NCBI RefSeq assembly: GCF_004011865.1
Contig: NZ_RKLP01000008.1
Location: 248,001-312,000, forward strand
DNA from: Prescottella agglutinans
GTDB taxonomy: Bacteria > Actinomycetota > Actinomycetes > Mycobacteriales > Mycobacteriaceae
Direction of reading: 5' to 3'
DNA: 64,000 nucleotides
The notes under the pieces are model-generated. The model was not told where the DNA came from, ran no database searches, and saw nothing but the letters and a program-made list of their open reading frames with translations. This document shows, in pieces, positions 26,326 through 34,476 of this stretch. The translations under genes and the position numbers were made by a program. Each line of letters begins with the position of its first letter. The stretch's first letter is position 1.

Positions 26326-27672
26326 ATGACCGACAGCACGACACGAGGTGGGGTCGCCGCCCCGGCCGCGGCCGCGCGCAGCCGCGTCGCCATGGCGACC
26401 CTGGCCGGCACCACGCTCGAGTGGTACGACTTCTTCCTCTACGGCACTGCCGCCGCACTGATCTTCAACAAGCAGTTCTTCCCCAGCCTGAGCCCCACCG
26501 CCGGCACCCTGGCAGCGTTCAGCACGTTCGCCGTCGGGTTCATCGCCCGGCCGCTCGGCGGCCTGGTGTTCGGCCACTTCGGAGACCGGATCGGCCGCAA
26601 GGCGACGCTCGTGGTCTCGCTCGTGATGATGGGCATCGGGTCGACCCTGATCGGCCTCATCCCCAACTACGACGCGATCGGAGTGTGGGCGCCGATCCTG
26701 CTCGTGGCGATGCGCGTCGTGCAGGGCATCGGGCTCGGCGGTGAGGGTGCCGGGGCGACGCTGATGTCGATGGAGCACGCCCCCGCCGGGAAGAAGAACC
26801 TCTACGCCGGCTTCCCGCAGATGGGTACCCCGGCCGGGCTCGTGCTGGCGAACGGCATCTTCCTCACCACCAGCTCGGTGATGTCGGACAGTGCCTTCGC
26901 GTCGTGGGGCTGGCGGATCCCGTTCGTGCTCAGCTTCGTTCTCGTCGCGATCGGTCTCGCCATCCGCCTGCGGGTCACCGAGTCCCCGTCCTTCACCGGC
27001 ATCGTCGAGAACAACGAGGTGTCGAAGTTCCCGCTCCGTGAGTCCCTGAAGGTCGGCTTCCCCCGCCTGTCGCTCACCCTGCTCGCGGTCCTCGCGAACT
27101 CCGCCGTCGCGTACGCCTTCATGGTGTTCTCGCTGTCCTACGGCAGTCAGCACCTCGGCTACGACAAGCAGTTCCTGATCCTGTGCGTGACGGCTGCCGC
27201 AGTGCTGTGGTTCGCGTCGATCCCGGTGTGGACCAGGGTCGCCGACAAGCACGGCCGCCGCACGATGTTCATCGCCGGCTCCGCCGCGATCCTGGTGTGG
27301 TGCGTGCTGTTCTTCCCGCTGCTCAACACCGAGAACTCGGTCGTCGCGGTGGTCGCGTTCCTCGGCATGGGCCTGATCGTCCCGGTCACCCACTGCGTGC
27401 AGGGCAGCATCATCGCCGACACCTTCCCCGCGAAGGTGCGCTACTCGGGGTCGTCGCTGATCCTGCAGAGCGGTGCCATCCTGGGCGGCGGCCTGGCGCC
27501 GATGATCGCGACCGCGCTGCTGGACGCCACCGGGTCGTCCACCGGCGTCACGTGGTACCTCGCCACCGTCTGCGCGATCAGCCTGGTGGGTGCGATCGCC
27601 CTGTTCCGGGTCGTGCCGGACTCGTCGCGCGGACTGCAGCACGACGAGGAGACCGCGCCCGTCCACGCCTGA
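26326..27672 (+). CDS. MHS-family (metabolite:H+ symporter) MFS transporter (448 aa)
   Basis: This is a twelve-segment MFS protein with the MHS hallmarks: GTTLEWYDFFLYG in the first segment, GHFGDRIGRKATL between segments two and three, and a LGGEGAGA motif in segment five. Family members import aromatic acids, shikimate, citrate, proline or betaine. Standing directly after the 3-hydroxyanthranilate operon and preceded by a copy of the shared repeat, it is the likely importer of the pathway substrate (an aminobenzoate or kynurenine-type acid). That assignment is by context only. Confidence 0.85.
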   Translation: MTDSTTRGGVAAPAAAARSRVAMATLAGTTLEWYDFFLYGTAAALIFNKQFFPSLSPTAGTLAAFSTFAVGFIARPLGGLVFGHFGDRIGRKATLVVSLVMMGIGSTLIGLIPNYDAIGVWAPILLVAMRVVQGIGLGGEGAGATLMSMEHAPAGKKNLYAGFPQMGTPAGLVLANGIFLTTSSVMSDSAFASWGWRIPFVLSFVLVAIGLAIRLRVTESPSFTGIVENNEVSKFPLRESLKVGFPRLSLTLLAVLANSAVAYAFMVFSLSYGSQHLGYDKQFLILCVTAAAVLWFASIPVWTRVADKHGRRTMFIAGSAAILVWCVLFFPLLNTENSVVAVVAFLGMGLIVPVTHCVQGSIIADTFPAKVRYSGSSLILQSGAILGGGLAPMIATALLDATGSSTGVTWYLATVCAISLVGAIALFRVVPDSSRGLQHDEETAPVHA

Positions 27673-27686
27673 TTCCCGTCGGGGAA

Positions 27687-27720
27687 CCCGAGCCGCCCAC
27701 CGCCTGGTGGGCGGCTCGGG
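27687..27720. terminator. Bidirectional terminator hairpin between MHS transporter and LysR gene
   Basis: A perfect 15-bp stem (27687-27701 with 27706-27720) and a GCCT loop lie between convergent stops at 27672 and 27733. There is no T-run. Confidence 0.75.
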
Positions 27721-27732
27721 TCCGTTCCGGGG

Positions 27733-28665
27733 TCAGGACCGGTCGGCCGCGATCTCGGCGGCGAACTCCGCGAGGAAATCCACCAGGGCCGACGCCGACG
27801 GGCTCAGTGTGCGTCCGGCCGACAGGGTGATGCCGACGCTGTGACCGATCGGATCGAGCGTCATCGGCAGCGTGGTCAGGCGGGCGTCGTCCCGGGGGAT
27901 CAGGCTGGGCAGCGCCGCAACCATGTCGGTCTCGAGCAGCAGTTGCCGCACCGTCAGGAACGACGTGGCCTCCACCCGATTCTCCGGCAGGGGCAGGCTG
28001 TTGCGGGCGAAGAACTCCTCGAGCTCGCGGCGCAGGGCGGTCTCGACACCGGGCAGGATCCACGGGTACGCGGCGAGATCGGTCAGCTGCAGGTCGGACC
28101 GGCCCGCGAGTGGGTGGCCCAGCCGCGTCACGAGTTCCACCGATTCGGCATACAACGTTCGGCGCACGGCCATCTCGTCGGTGGGGGAGGTGAGCCGACC
28201 CACGATGAGATCGATTCGCCCGGACTGCAGTTCGGTCAGAAGCATCTCCGGTGTGCCCTCGCGCACCACCACGGTCAACAAGGGGCGTTCGGACTTCAAC
28301 CGGGCGATGGCACCGGGGAGCAGGACGTTGGAGCCGGCGAGATGCGTTCCCACGACCACGGTTCCGCGATCGGCATCAGCGAGTTCGACGACGTGCCGCC
28401 CCGCCTGGGTGAGCTGTGCGATCACCGCGCGGGCGTGCGCGGTGAACGCCTCGCCGAAGATCGTCGGAGTGATGCCGCGGGGGCCCCGGTCGTACAGGGA
28501 GACACCGAGAATCGCTTCGAGGTCGTGCAGGCTGCGCGTGGCGACCGGCTGGGTGACGTGGAGTGCGGCGGCCGCCGCGACGACGCTTCCCTGACTGGTC
28601 AGCGCGTCGACGAGGAGCAGGTGGCGGAGCTTGAGGCGCCCGTCCAGCAGTTTGGGCATGTCCAT
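27733..28665 (-). CDS. LysR-family transcriptional regulator (310 aa)
   Basis: The N-terminal winged helix has SQGSVVAAAAALHVTQPVATRSLHDLE, followed by a periplasmic-binding-like effector domain. The KLRHLLLVDAL start and overall pattern resemble the GbpR/PcaQ-like branch that responds to aromatic catabolites. TAGGAT ends six bases before the ATG, so the mRNA is probably leaderless. It lies between the transporter and the formamidase of the island and is the best candidate regulator of both flanking units and of the dioxygenase operon. Confidence 0.86.
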   Translation of the reverse strand: MDMPKLLDGRLKLRHLLLVDALTSQGSVVAAAAALHVTQPVATRSLHDLEAILGVSLYDRGPRGITPTIFGEAFTAHARAVIAQLTQAGRHVVELADADRGTVVVGTHLAGSNVLLPGAIARLKSERPLLTVVVREGTPEMLLTELQSGRIDLIVGRLTSPTDEMAVRRTLYAESVELVTRLGHPLAGRSDLQLTDLAAYPWILPGVETALRRELEEFFARNSLPLPENRVEATSFLTVRQLLLETDMVAALPSLIPRDDARLTTLPMTLDPIGHSVGITLSAGRTLSPSASALVDFLAEFAAEIAADRS

Positions 28666-28777
28666 GGGGGGATCCTAGCGAGGGCCGCGCCGCGCTTGTA
28701 CCGTCAGCGATTTGGTGGTTGCAGGACGCAACTGTCCTGCGCTGGGGCAGGTTTCGCGTCCGTCCCTGCAGGCGAGA

Positions 28778-29635
28778 TCAAGCCGTGGCGTCGAGCCCGG
28801 CGAACAGTCCGAGGAGCGCGGCGCTCAGGGCCGAGCCGCGGTCGCCGAGATCGAGGAAGACGTCGTAGTGGTTGCGTGCAGGGATGACGAGTAGCTCGCT
28901 CTCGGACCGTCGGGCCCACGCCTCGTGGAACATCCGGCTCTGCTCGAGGAAGCCGACGCCGTCGTGCTCGGCGACCGCGACCACCGCCCGCGGGCCCGGC
29001 TGGTCGGTCTGCAGCATGGGGCTCAGTGCAGCGGCCCGCGGGGCGTCGAGGCCGAGCCACTCGTTCGCGAACGAGTGCACCAGCGGCCGGATGTCGAACA
29101 GCCCGCTGATCGGCATCGCTGCCCGAACCACGTCCGGTGGGAGGCCGAGCGGATCCTGCCAGCCGGGCACCATCGTCGTGGCCGTCAGATGACCGCCGGC
29201 CGAACTGCCGCCGACCACGATGCGATTCGGGTCCAGTCCGTGGTCGGCTCCGTGGTGGTACACCCACGCGACCGCTGCCCGCACCTGCCGGACGATCTCC
29301 TCGAGCGGCGTGTCCGGTGCCAGTCCGTAGTCGACCGAGACGGTGGCGATGCCCTCGGCCGCGAGCATGCCCGCCATGAACGCCGTGTGATGGCGCGACA
29401 GCGCGCGCCAGTAGCCGCCGTGGACCGCGACGAAGGCCGGCCGCAGTCCCGTTCCCGTGCCCCAGACGTCGAGGCGTTCGAGGCTGCGCTGGTCGTATCG
29501 CAGATCTGCGAACCCGTCGAGGCCGTCGACGACCTCTCGCGAACGCTGCCGGTACTCGTCGATCGTCGTGTCGAACAGCTCGGCGGAAACGGTGTTGCGG
29601 ACGTTGTAGTCCGCGTCGATCTGCGGGTCGGTCAT
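28778..29635 (-). CDS. Arylformamidase-like alpha/beta hydrolase (285 aa)
   Basis: The oxyanion motif HGGYW (72-76) is characteristic of kynurenine formamidases of the alpha/beta-hydrolase type. The nucleophile elbow is GSSAG with Ser145; a C-terminal EHDGVG and RNHYDVF would supply the acid and His219-like base. Such an enzyme hydrolyses N-formylkynurenine or another formanilide. Its placement beside the 3-hydroxyanthranilate genes and the shared direct repeat in its promoter support a link to kynurenine-type catabolism. GGAAGG precedes the ATG. A generic esterase with a similar motif remains possible. Confidence 0.75.
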   Translation of the reverse strand: MTDPQIDADYNVRNTVSAELFDTTIDEYRQRSREVVDGLDGFADLRYDQRSLERLDVWGTGTGLRPAFVAVHGGYWRALSRHHTAFMAGMLAAEGIATVSVDYGLAPDTPLEEIVRQVRAAVAWVYHHGADHGLDPNRIVVGGSSAGGHLTATTMVPGWQDPLGLPPDVVRAAMPISGLFDIRPLVHSFANEWLGLDAPRAAALSPMLQTDQPGPRAVVAVAEHDGVGFLEQSRMFHEAWARRSESELLVIPARNHYDVFLDLGDRGSALSAALLGLFAGLDATA

Positions 29636-29660
29636 CCTTCCATCCTCTGGGGCGGATCGA

Positions 29661-29676
29661 ATGCCTGTCGAATGCG
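29661..29676 (-). promoter_or_regulatory. Candidate operator C: CGCAT/GGCAT direct repeat, 11-bp period
   Basis: On the minus strand CGCAT (29676-29672) and GGCAT (29665-29661) are 11 bases apart, ending 25 bases before the ATG of the formamidase gene, nearly the same distance as operator A to its gene. Confidence 0.4.
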
Positions 29677-29728
29677 AAACCGGGGCCGAGATATGTCCGT
29701 ACAGCTATGGCTCCAGCGCATCGAACGA

Positions 29729-29765
29729 CGAAGCCGCCCGGCCCCGGGTGGGGCGGGCGGCTTCG
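29729..29765 (-). terminator. Terminator hairpin after crp
   Basis: The arms 29729-29745 and 29750-29765 pair over 16 bp with one bulged base, 16 bases downstream of the crp stop. It is GC-rich without a T-run. Confidence 0.65.
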
Positions 29766-29780
29766 TTCGCGAACGTGCGA

Positions 29781-30455
29781 TCAGCGGGCGCGGCGCGCCA
29801 GACGCTCCGAGTCGGAGATCAGGACGCTCTTGCCCTCGAGGCGCAGCCAGCCGCGGTGCGCGAAGTCGGCAAGGGCCTTGTTCACGGTCTCGCGGGAGGC
29901 GCCGACGAGCTGGGCGATCTCTTCCTGCGTGAGGTCGTGCGTCACGCGGAGCGAACCGGCCTCCTGGGTGCCGAAGCGCTGCGCGAGCTGCAGCAGCGCC
30001 TTGGCGACACGACCCGGGACGTCCGTGAAGATCAGGTCGGCCAGGTTGTTGTTGGTGCGGCGCAGGCGACGCGCGAGGACGCGCAGCAGCTGCTCCGCGA
30101 TCTCCGGACGCTGGTCGATCCACGACTTGAGGGCATCGCGGTCCATGCTCACGGCGCGGACCTCGGTGACCGTGGTGGCCGTCGACGTGCGCGGGCCCGG
30201 GTCGAAGATCGACAGCTCGCCGAACATGTCCGACGGACCCATGATCGTCAGCAGGTTCTCGCGACCGTCCGGCGAGCGGCGGCCGAGCTTAACCTTGCCG
30301 GAGACGATGATGTACAGCCGGTCACCGGGCTCGCCCTCGTTGAAGATGACGTGCCCGCGGGGGAAGTCGACGGGCTGAAGCTGCTTGACCAGCGCAGCCA
30401 CCGCCGAGGGCTCGACTCCTTGGAAGATGCCGGCTCTGGCCAGAACCTCGTCCAC
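29781..30455 (-). CDS. crp: Crp/GlxR-type cAMP-responsive global regulator (224 aa)
   Basis: An N-terminal cyclic-nucleotide-binding barrel carries [17 protein letters not shown], the cAMP phosphate-binding cassette, followed by the dimer helix and a winged helix-turn-helix with [19 protein letters not shown]. Length and sequence agree with M. tuberculosis Crp (Rv3676) and Corynebacterium GlxR, which bind TGTGA-N6-TCACA. The GTG start has AAAGGAG seven bases upstream. A perfect target palindrome is present in the same window between acs and dppA. No such site with correct spacing was found before crp itself. Confidence 0.93.
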   Translation of the reverse strand: MDEVLARAGIFQGVEPSAVAALVKQLQPVDFPRGHVIFNEGEPGDRLYIIVSGKVKLGRRSPDGRENLLTIMGPSDMFGELSIFDPGPRTSTATTVTEVRAVSMDRDALKSWIDQRPEIAEQLLRVLARRLRRTNNNLADLIFTDVPGRVAKALLQLAQRFGTQEAGSLRVTHDLTQEEIAQLVGASRETVNKALADFAHRGWLRLEGKSVLISDSERLARRAR

Positions 30456-30680
30456 GTGCGCTCCTTTGGAAAAAACTATTCATCAATGCAAGTTGCTGCA
30501 CATCGACTGGGGTCTCATGCAACGAGTACGCGAACAAAGTCTACTTGGCATGGCTGTGTGACGAGTCACGGACACCGCGTAGAGTTCTACGACTTTGCGA
30601 AGAATCCTTCTCAGGTTTACCCGTGACCGGGCGATCGGGGACGCGCGTGTCCCGGTGTGCAGGCCGACTACCAGCGTCGA

Positions 30681-30962
30681 TCAGCTCGCGCGGCGGGCGC
30701 TCTGGGTGTCCTCGGTGTCGCCGTCGGAATCGTCGGCTTCGGACCGGTCTCCACGCTTGCGGCGGCGGTGGAACCGGGCCAGCGCGTGCGGGAAGCCTTC
30801 TGTCGCGAGCGTGGCGACCTCGTCCTGGCTCGCCTGGTCGAGGAACTCCTCGACTTCCTGCTCGCGGACGGTCAGCCGCCGGAGCCGGAACTCGACACGC
30901 TCCATGGCCAGTGCGAACAGCATCAGCAGCACAGGGAACAGCACGACAGCCAGACCTTGCAT
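30681..30962 (-). CDS. Small membrane protein, Rv3675-like (93 aa)
   Basis: One hydrophobic N-terminal segment ([18 protein letters not shown]) is followed by a basic, charged helix ([20 protein letters not shown]) and an acidic Asp/Ser-rich tail. This fits a single-pass protein with a cytoplasmic domain. It lies between crp and nth on the crp strand, as a small membrane protein gene does in M. tuberculosis. Start is uncertain: ATG 30962 is chosen because the longer ATG at 31022 would leave no room for the nth promoter. Function unknown. Confidence 0.6.
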   Translation of the reverse strand: MQGLAVVLFPVLLMLFALAMERVEFRLRRLTVREQEVEEFLDQASQDEVATLATEGFPHALARFHRRRKRGDRSEADDSDGDTEDTQSARRAS

Positions 30963-31044
30963 ATCGGGAAGTAAACACTGCGAAGGTCTCAGAAGCGACA
31001 CAGTCCGGAATCCGATCGGCACGGCAGTCCGTAGAGTTGTCGAG

Positions 31045-31818
31045 GTGCAGGCGACCTCAGCAGACGACCGGAATTCGGGTGCGGTGCCCGCTGCCGCGGG
31101 CGAGTCCCGGCTCGCGCTCGTGCGGCGGGCGCGGCGGATGAACCGCCGTTTGAAGGAGGCCTTCCCGCACGTCTACTGCGAGCTCGACTTCACCACTCCG
31201 CTCGAGCTCACGGTCGCGACGATCCTGTCGGCCCAGTGCACGGATGTGCGGGTCAACCAGGTAACTCCCGCGCTGTTCGCGCGCTACCGCGACGCCCGTG
31301 CCTACGCGGAAGCGGACCGCGCGGAGCTCGAGGAGTACATCCGGACGACCGGTTTCTATCGGAACAAGGCGAACTCGATCATCGGTCTCGGGCAGGCGCT
31401 CCTCGAGCGTTACGACGGTGAAGTTCCGAACAAGCTGAAGGACCTCGTGACACTTCCCGGCATCGGTCGCAAGACTGCGAACGTCGTCCTCGGGAACGCG
31501 TTCGGCGTGCCTGGAATCACAGTCGACACGCACTTCGGCCGGCTCGTCCGGCGGTGGCAGTGGACGGAGGAGACCGACCCGGTCAAGGTCGAGCACGCGG
31601 TCGGGGCGCTCATCGAGCGCAAGGAGTGGACCGACCTGTCGCACCGGGTGATCTTCCACGGCCGTCGTGTGTGCCACGCGCGCAAGCCGGCGTGCGGGGT
31701 GTGCGTCCTGGCGAAGGACTGCCCGTCGTACGGCACCGGGCCCACCGACAAGGTCGCCGCGGCAGCGTTGGTGAAGGGGCCGGAGACCGAGCATCTCCTC
31801 GAGCTGGCAGGTATGTGA
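31045..31818 (+). CDS. nth: Endonuclease III, DNA N-glycosylase/AP lyase (257 aa)
   Basis: The helix-hairpin-helix LPGIGRKTA carries the catalytic Lys143 and the Asp161 of TVDTHFGR. Four cysteines (210, 217, 220, 226) with C-x6-C-x2-C-x5-C spacing bind a 4Fe-4S cluster. The enzyme removes oxidised pyrimidines and cuts at the abasic site in base-excision repair. The GTG at 31045 is chosen because TAGAGT lies seven bases upstream (leaderless) and the [13 protein letters not shown] block that follows is conserved in the mycobacterial protein. The thioredoxin gene follows after five bases. Confidence 0.94.
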   Translation: MQATSADDRNSGAVPAAAGESRLALVRRARRMNRRLKEAFPHVYCELDFTTPLELTVATILSAQCTDVRVNQVTPALFARYRDARAYAEADRAELEEYIRTTGFYRNKANSIIGLGQALLERYDGEVPNKLKDLVTLPGIGRKTANVVLGNAFGVPGITVDTHFGRLVRRWQWTEETDPVKVEHAVGALIERKEWTDLSHRVIFHGRRVCHARKPACGVCVLAKDCPSYGTGPTDKVAAAALVKGPETEHLLELAGM

Positions 31819-31823
31819 GAGGT

Positions 31824-32489
31824 ATGCGTGTTTCCAGTGCAGCGCGGTGGAGTCTGGCCGCGCTCATCGTGGTGGTGGCGCTGATCGTCGCGATCTGGCC
31901 GCGCGGCGGCGAGGATGCCGCCGACGTCGCCGACTACCCCGGCGCGAACCGGTCGACGTCGCAGGAACGCCGGGGCGCCGACACCCCGGAGGCGCTCGCC
32001 CCGCTGCGGGCGGACGCCGAACTCGCGCCGTGCCCCGCGCCGGCCGGACCGGCACCGGACGGTTCGGTGCTGGCGGGCATGACGCTCGAGTGCCTCGGTG
32101 ACGGCAGCCGCGTCGACCTCGGTGCCGCGCTCGCCGGCAAGCCCGTGCTGCTCAACATCTGGGCCTACTGGTGTGGACCGTGCCGCGAGGAACTGCCGTA
32201 CCTGCAGCAATACTCGGATCGTGTCGGCGACGCGGTTACCGTCATGACGGTGCACACCGATTCCAACGAGGCCAACGGGCTCGCCCGCCTCGCCGAGTAC
32301 GACGTCCACCTGCCCGGAGTCCAGGACGGCTCCGCCCGGGTCCAGGCGGCCGTCGGCTCCCCGGCAGTGCTGCCGGTGTCGGTGCTGATCCGCCCGGACG
32401 GCACGGTCGCCAAGATCCTTCCGCAGCAGTTCCGGAGCGTCGACGAGATCGCCGATGCCGTCCAGCAGTACCTCGGCGTCGCCGCATGA
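31824..32489 (+). CDS. Membrane-anchored thioredoxin-like protein (221 aa)
   Basis: A single N-terminal membrane segment (about residues 9-25) is followed by a linker and a TlpA/ResA-like thioredoxin domain with WCGPC (Cys117, Cys120). Two further cysteines (Cys70 and Cys90) bracket the start of the domain, as in ResA/CcsX-like proteins. It would act as a reductant or disulfide exchanger outside the membrane, perhaps in cytochrome c maturation; no ccs genes are nearby. It follows nth closely and overlaps the NUDIX gene by ATGA. It corresponds to Rv3673c by position. Confidence 0.85.
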   Translation: MRVSSAARWSLAALIVVVALIVAIWPRGGEDAADVADYPGANRSTSQERRGADTPEALAPLRADAELAPCPAPAGPAPDGSVLAGMTLECLGDGSRVDLGAALAGKPVLLNIWAYWCGPCREELPYLQQYSDRVGDAVTVMTVHTDSNEANGLARLAEYDVHLPGVQDGSARVQAAVGSPAVLPVSVLIRPDGTVAKILPQQFRSVDEIADAVQQYLGVAA

Positions 32490-33265
32490 GCTTCCACCCG
32501 CAGCACCCGCTGGATCCCGACGCGGCACCCGAATGGCTTCGCGCGGTGACGCGCACCCTCCCCGCCGACCCCAACCGCGTCAACCCGATCCTGAACCGTC
32601 GTTCCCCGCAGGGGGCGAAGGTGCGTCCCGCAGCGGTGTTGGTCCTGTTCGGCGGAGCCATCGAGTCCGATCCGCTCGCGGTCGGGGGTCTGCCCGCCGA
32701 CGCCGACGTCCTGCTGACCCAGCGGGCGTCGACGATGCGTCAGCACAGCGGCCAGGTCGCCTTCCCGGGCGGCGCCGCCGACCCGGAGGACGACGGACCC
32801 GTCGACACCGCGCTGCGCGAAGCGGAGGAGGAGACCGGTCTGCTCCGCGGCGGCGTCCAACCCCTCGCGACGCTGCCCGAGATCTTCATCCCGCCGTCCG
32901 GCTTCGACGTCACTCCGGTGCTCGCGTACTGGCGCGACCCCAGCCCGGTCGGCGTCGTCGACGCCGCCGAGGCCGAGCGCGTCGTGCGGGTGCCGCTGCG
33001 GGAACTGATCGACCCGGACAACCGTTTCCAGGTGCGACATCGCGCCGGCTACCAGGGACCCGCCTTCGAGGTCGACGGGATGCTGGTGTGGGGATTCACC
33101 GCGGGCGTGCTCGCGGGGCTGTTCGCCGTGTCCGGCTGGGAACTCGAGTGGGACCACCACGACGTCCGCGATCTCGACGTCACGCTCACCCGGGTCGCGA
33201 CGGAGAACGGTGACGTGATCGAATCCGGTCAGCACCGTCCGTCGAGGGGAATGGGGGAGCGTTGA
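32486..33265 (+). CDS. NUDIX hydrolase, CoA pyrophosphatase-like (259 aa)
   Basis: The NUDIX box is visible as GGAADPEDDGPVDTALREAEEETGL, split here as GGAADPEDDG then TALREAEEETGL; the REAEEETG core is intact, while the first Glu of the canonical box is Asp. The upstream QRASTMRQHSGQVAFPGG is the signature (UPF0035-like) of bacterial CoA diphosphatases. It likely cleaves CoA or acyl-CoA to 4-phosphopantetheine and ADP. It overlaps both neighbours (ATGA upstream, TTGA downstream), so nth, thioredoxin, NUDIX and marP form one operon. Confidence 0.85.
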   Translation: MSFHPQHPLDPDAAPEWLRAVTRTLPADPNRVNPILNRRSPQGAKVRPAAVLVLFGGAIESDPLAVGGLPADADVLLTQRASTMRQHSGQVAFPGGAADPEDDGPVDTALREAEEETGLLRGGVQPLATLPEIFIPPSGFDVTPVLAYWRDPSPVGVVDAAEAERVVRVPLRELIDPDNRFQVRHRAGYQGPAFEVDGMLVWGFTAGVLAGLFAVSGWELEWDHHDVRDLDVTLTRVATENGDVIESGQHRPSRGMGER

Positions 33266-34452
33266 GCGGATCCGCATGGATCGACCTGGCCGTGATTCTC
33301 GTCGCGTTGCTGGCGGCGTCGTCGGGGTGGCGGCACGGCGCGGTCGCGTCGGCGCTCGCGTTCCTCGGCGTCGTGCTCGGCGCCGTCGCCGGCATCCTCA
33401 TCGCGCCGCACGTGCTCGTCCACGTCGACGAGGGCCGGATGCGGGTGCTCGCCGGCATCGCCCTGATCGTCGTGTTGGTGGTGATCGGTGAGGTCGCGGG
33501 CATGGTGCTGGGCCGGGCGGCCCGCAGCGTCATGCACAGCCCCGTCGCGCGGGGCGTGGACAGCTTCGTCGGCGCGGGTCTGCAACTCGTCGCGGTGCTG
33601 GTCGCGGCGTGGCTCCTCGCGATCCCGCTCACGACGTCCACACAGGCCAACGTCGCGACCGCGGTGCGCGGGTCCAAGGTGCTCAGCACCGTCGACGACG
33701 TCGCACCCGACTGGCTGCGCGAGGTGCCCAGCGAATTCTCGGCCCTGCTCGACACGTCCGGCCTGCCCGACGTCATCGGTCCGTTCGGGCGCACCCCGAT
33801 CACGAACGTCGACCCGCCGGACGCCAGCGTGCTCGCGAGCCCGGTCGCGCAGCAGTTGCAGAGCAGCGTGCTGCGGATCCGCGGCGCCGCCCCGAGCTGC
33901 CAGAAGGCGCTCGAAGGCTCCGGTTTCGTCGTCGGACCCGAACGCGTCATGACCAACGCCCACGTCGTCGCGGGCACGTCCGCGGTCACCGTCGACACCG
34001 TCGACGGGCCGCTCGACGCCCGCGTCGTGGTGTTCGATCCGGCCGTCGACGTCGCGATCCTCGACGTGCCCGGCCTGACCGCCGCGCCGCTGGACTTCGC
34101 GCCCAAGAAGGCGCGCACGGGCGACGACGCGATCGTCCTCGGATATCCCGGTGGCGGGCCGTACACCGCCAGCGCCGCCCGCATCCGTGAGGTCCTCGAC
34201 CTCCGCGGACCGGACATCTACCGGTCCGGCACGGTCGAGCGCGAGGTGTACACCGTGCGCGGTTCGATCCGTCAGGGCAATTCGGGCGGTCCGCTCGTCG
34301 ACGAGCAGGGCCGCGTCCTCGGCGTCGTGTTCGGCGCCGCGGTCGACGACAGCGACACCGGCTTCGTGCTCACCGCGGACGAGGTGTCCAAGCAGCTCGA
34401 GCAGGCGAACGGGTCGACGGCCGCGGTCGGCACCGGGGTGTGCATCGTCTGA
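33262..34452 (+). CDS. marP: Membrane-bound serine protease, MarP-like (396 aa)
   Basis: An N-terminal CvpA-like region with about four membrane segments (residues 5-125) leads to an extracytoplasmic trypsin-like domain with His234 (TNAHVV), Asp263 (AVDVAIL) and Ser341 (GNSGG). Cys213 and the near C-terminal Cys394 correspond to the redox disulfide that tunes MarP (Rv3671c) activity. MarP protects mycobacteria from acid and oxidative stress by processing a peptidoglycan hydrolase. The start codon is TTG with GGGGGAG upstream, overlapping the NUDIX stop. Length equals the mycobacterial protein. Confidence 0.92.
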   Translation: MSGSAWIDLAVILVALLAASSGWRHGAVASALAFLGVVLGAVAGILIAPHVLVHVDEGRMRVLAGIALIVVLVVIGEVAGMVLGRAARSVMHSPVARGVDSFVGAGLQLVAVLVAAWLLAIPLTTSTQANVATAVRGSKVLSTVDDVAPDWLREVPSEFSALLDTSGLPDVIGPFGRTPITNVDPPDASVLASPVAQQLQSSVLRIRGAAPSCQKALEGSGFVVGPERVMTNAHVVAGTSAVTVDTVDGPLDARVVVFDPAVDVAILDVPGLTAAPLDFAPKKARTGDDAIVLGYPGGGPYTASAARIREVLDLRGPDIYRSGTVEREVYTVRGSIRQGNSGGPLVDEQGRVLGVVFGAAVDDSDTGFVLTADEVSKQLEQANGSTAAVGTGVCIV

Positions 34453-34476
34453 CGGCCCGCCGTCCGCCCGGGGTGG

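Noticed and set aside
30558-30569. GTGAC-GA-GTCAC palindrome upstream of crp as a Crp autoregulation site
   Set aside because: The half-sites are separated by too few bases for the TGTGA-N6-TCACA consensus, and it lies 100 bases upstream. It may bind another protein, but Crp is not supported.
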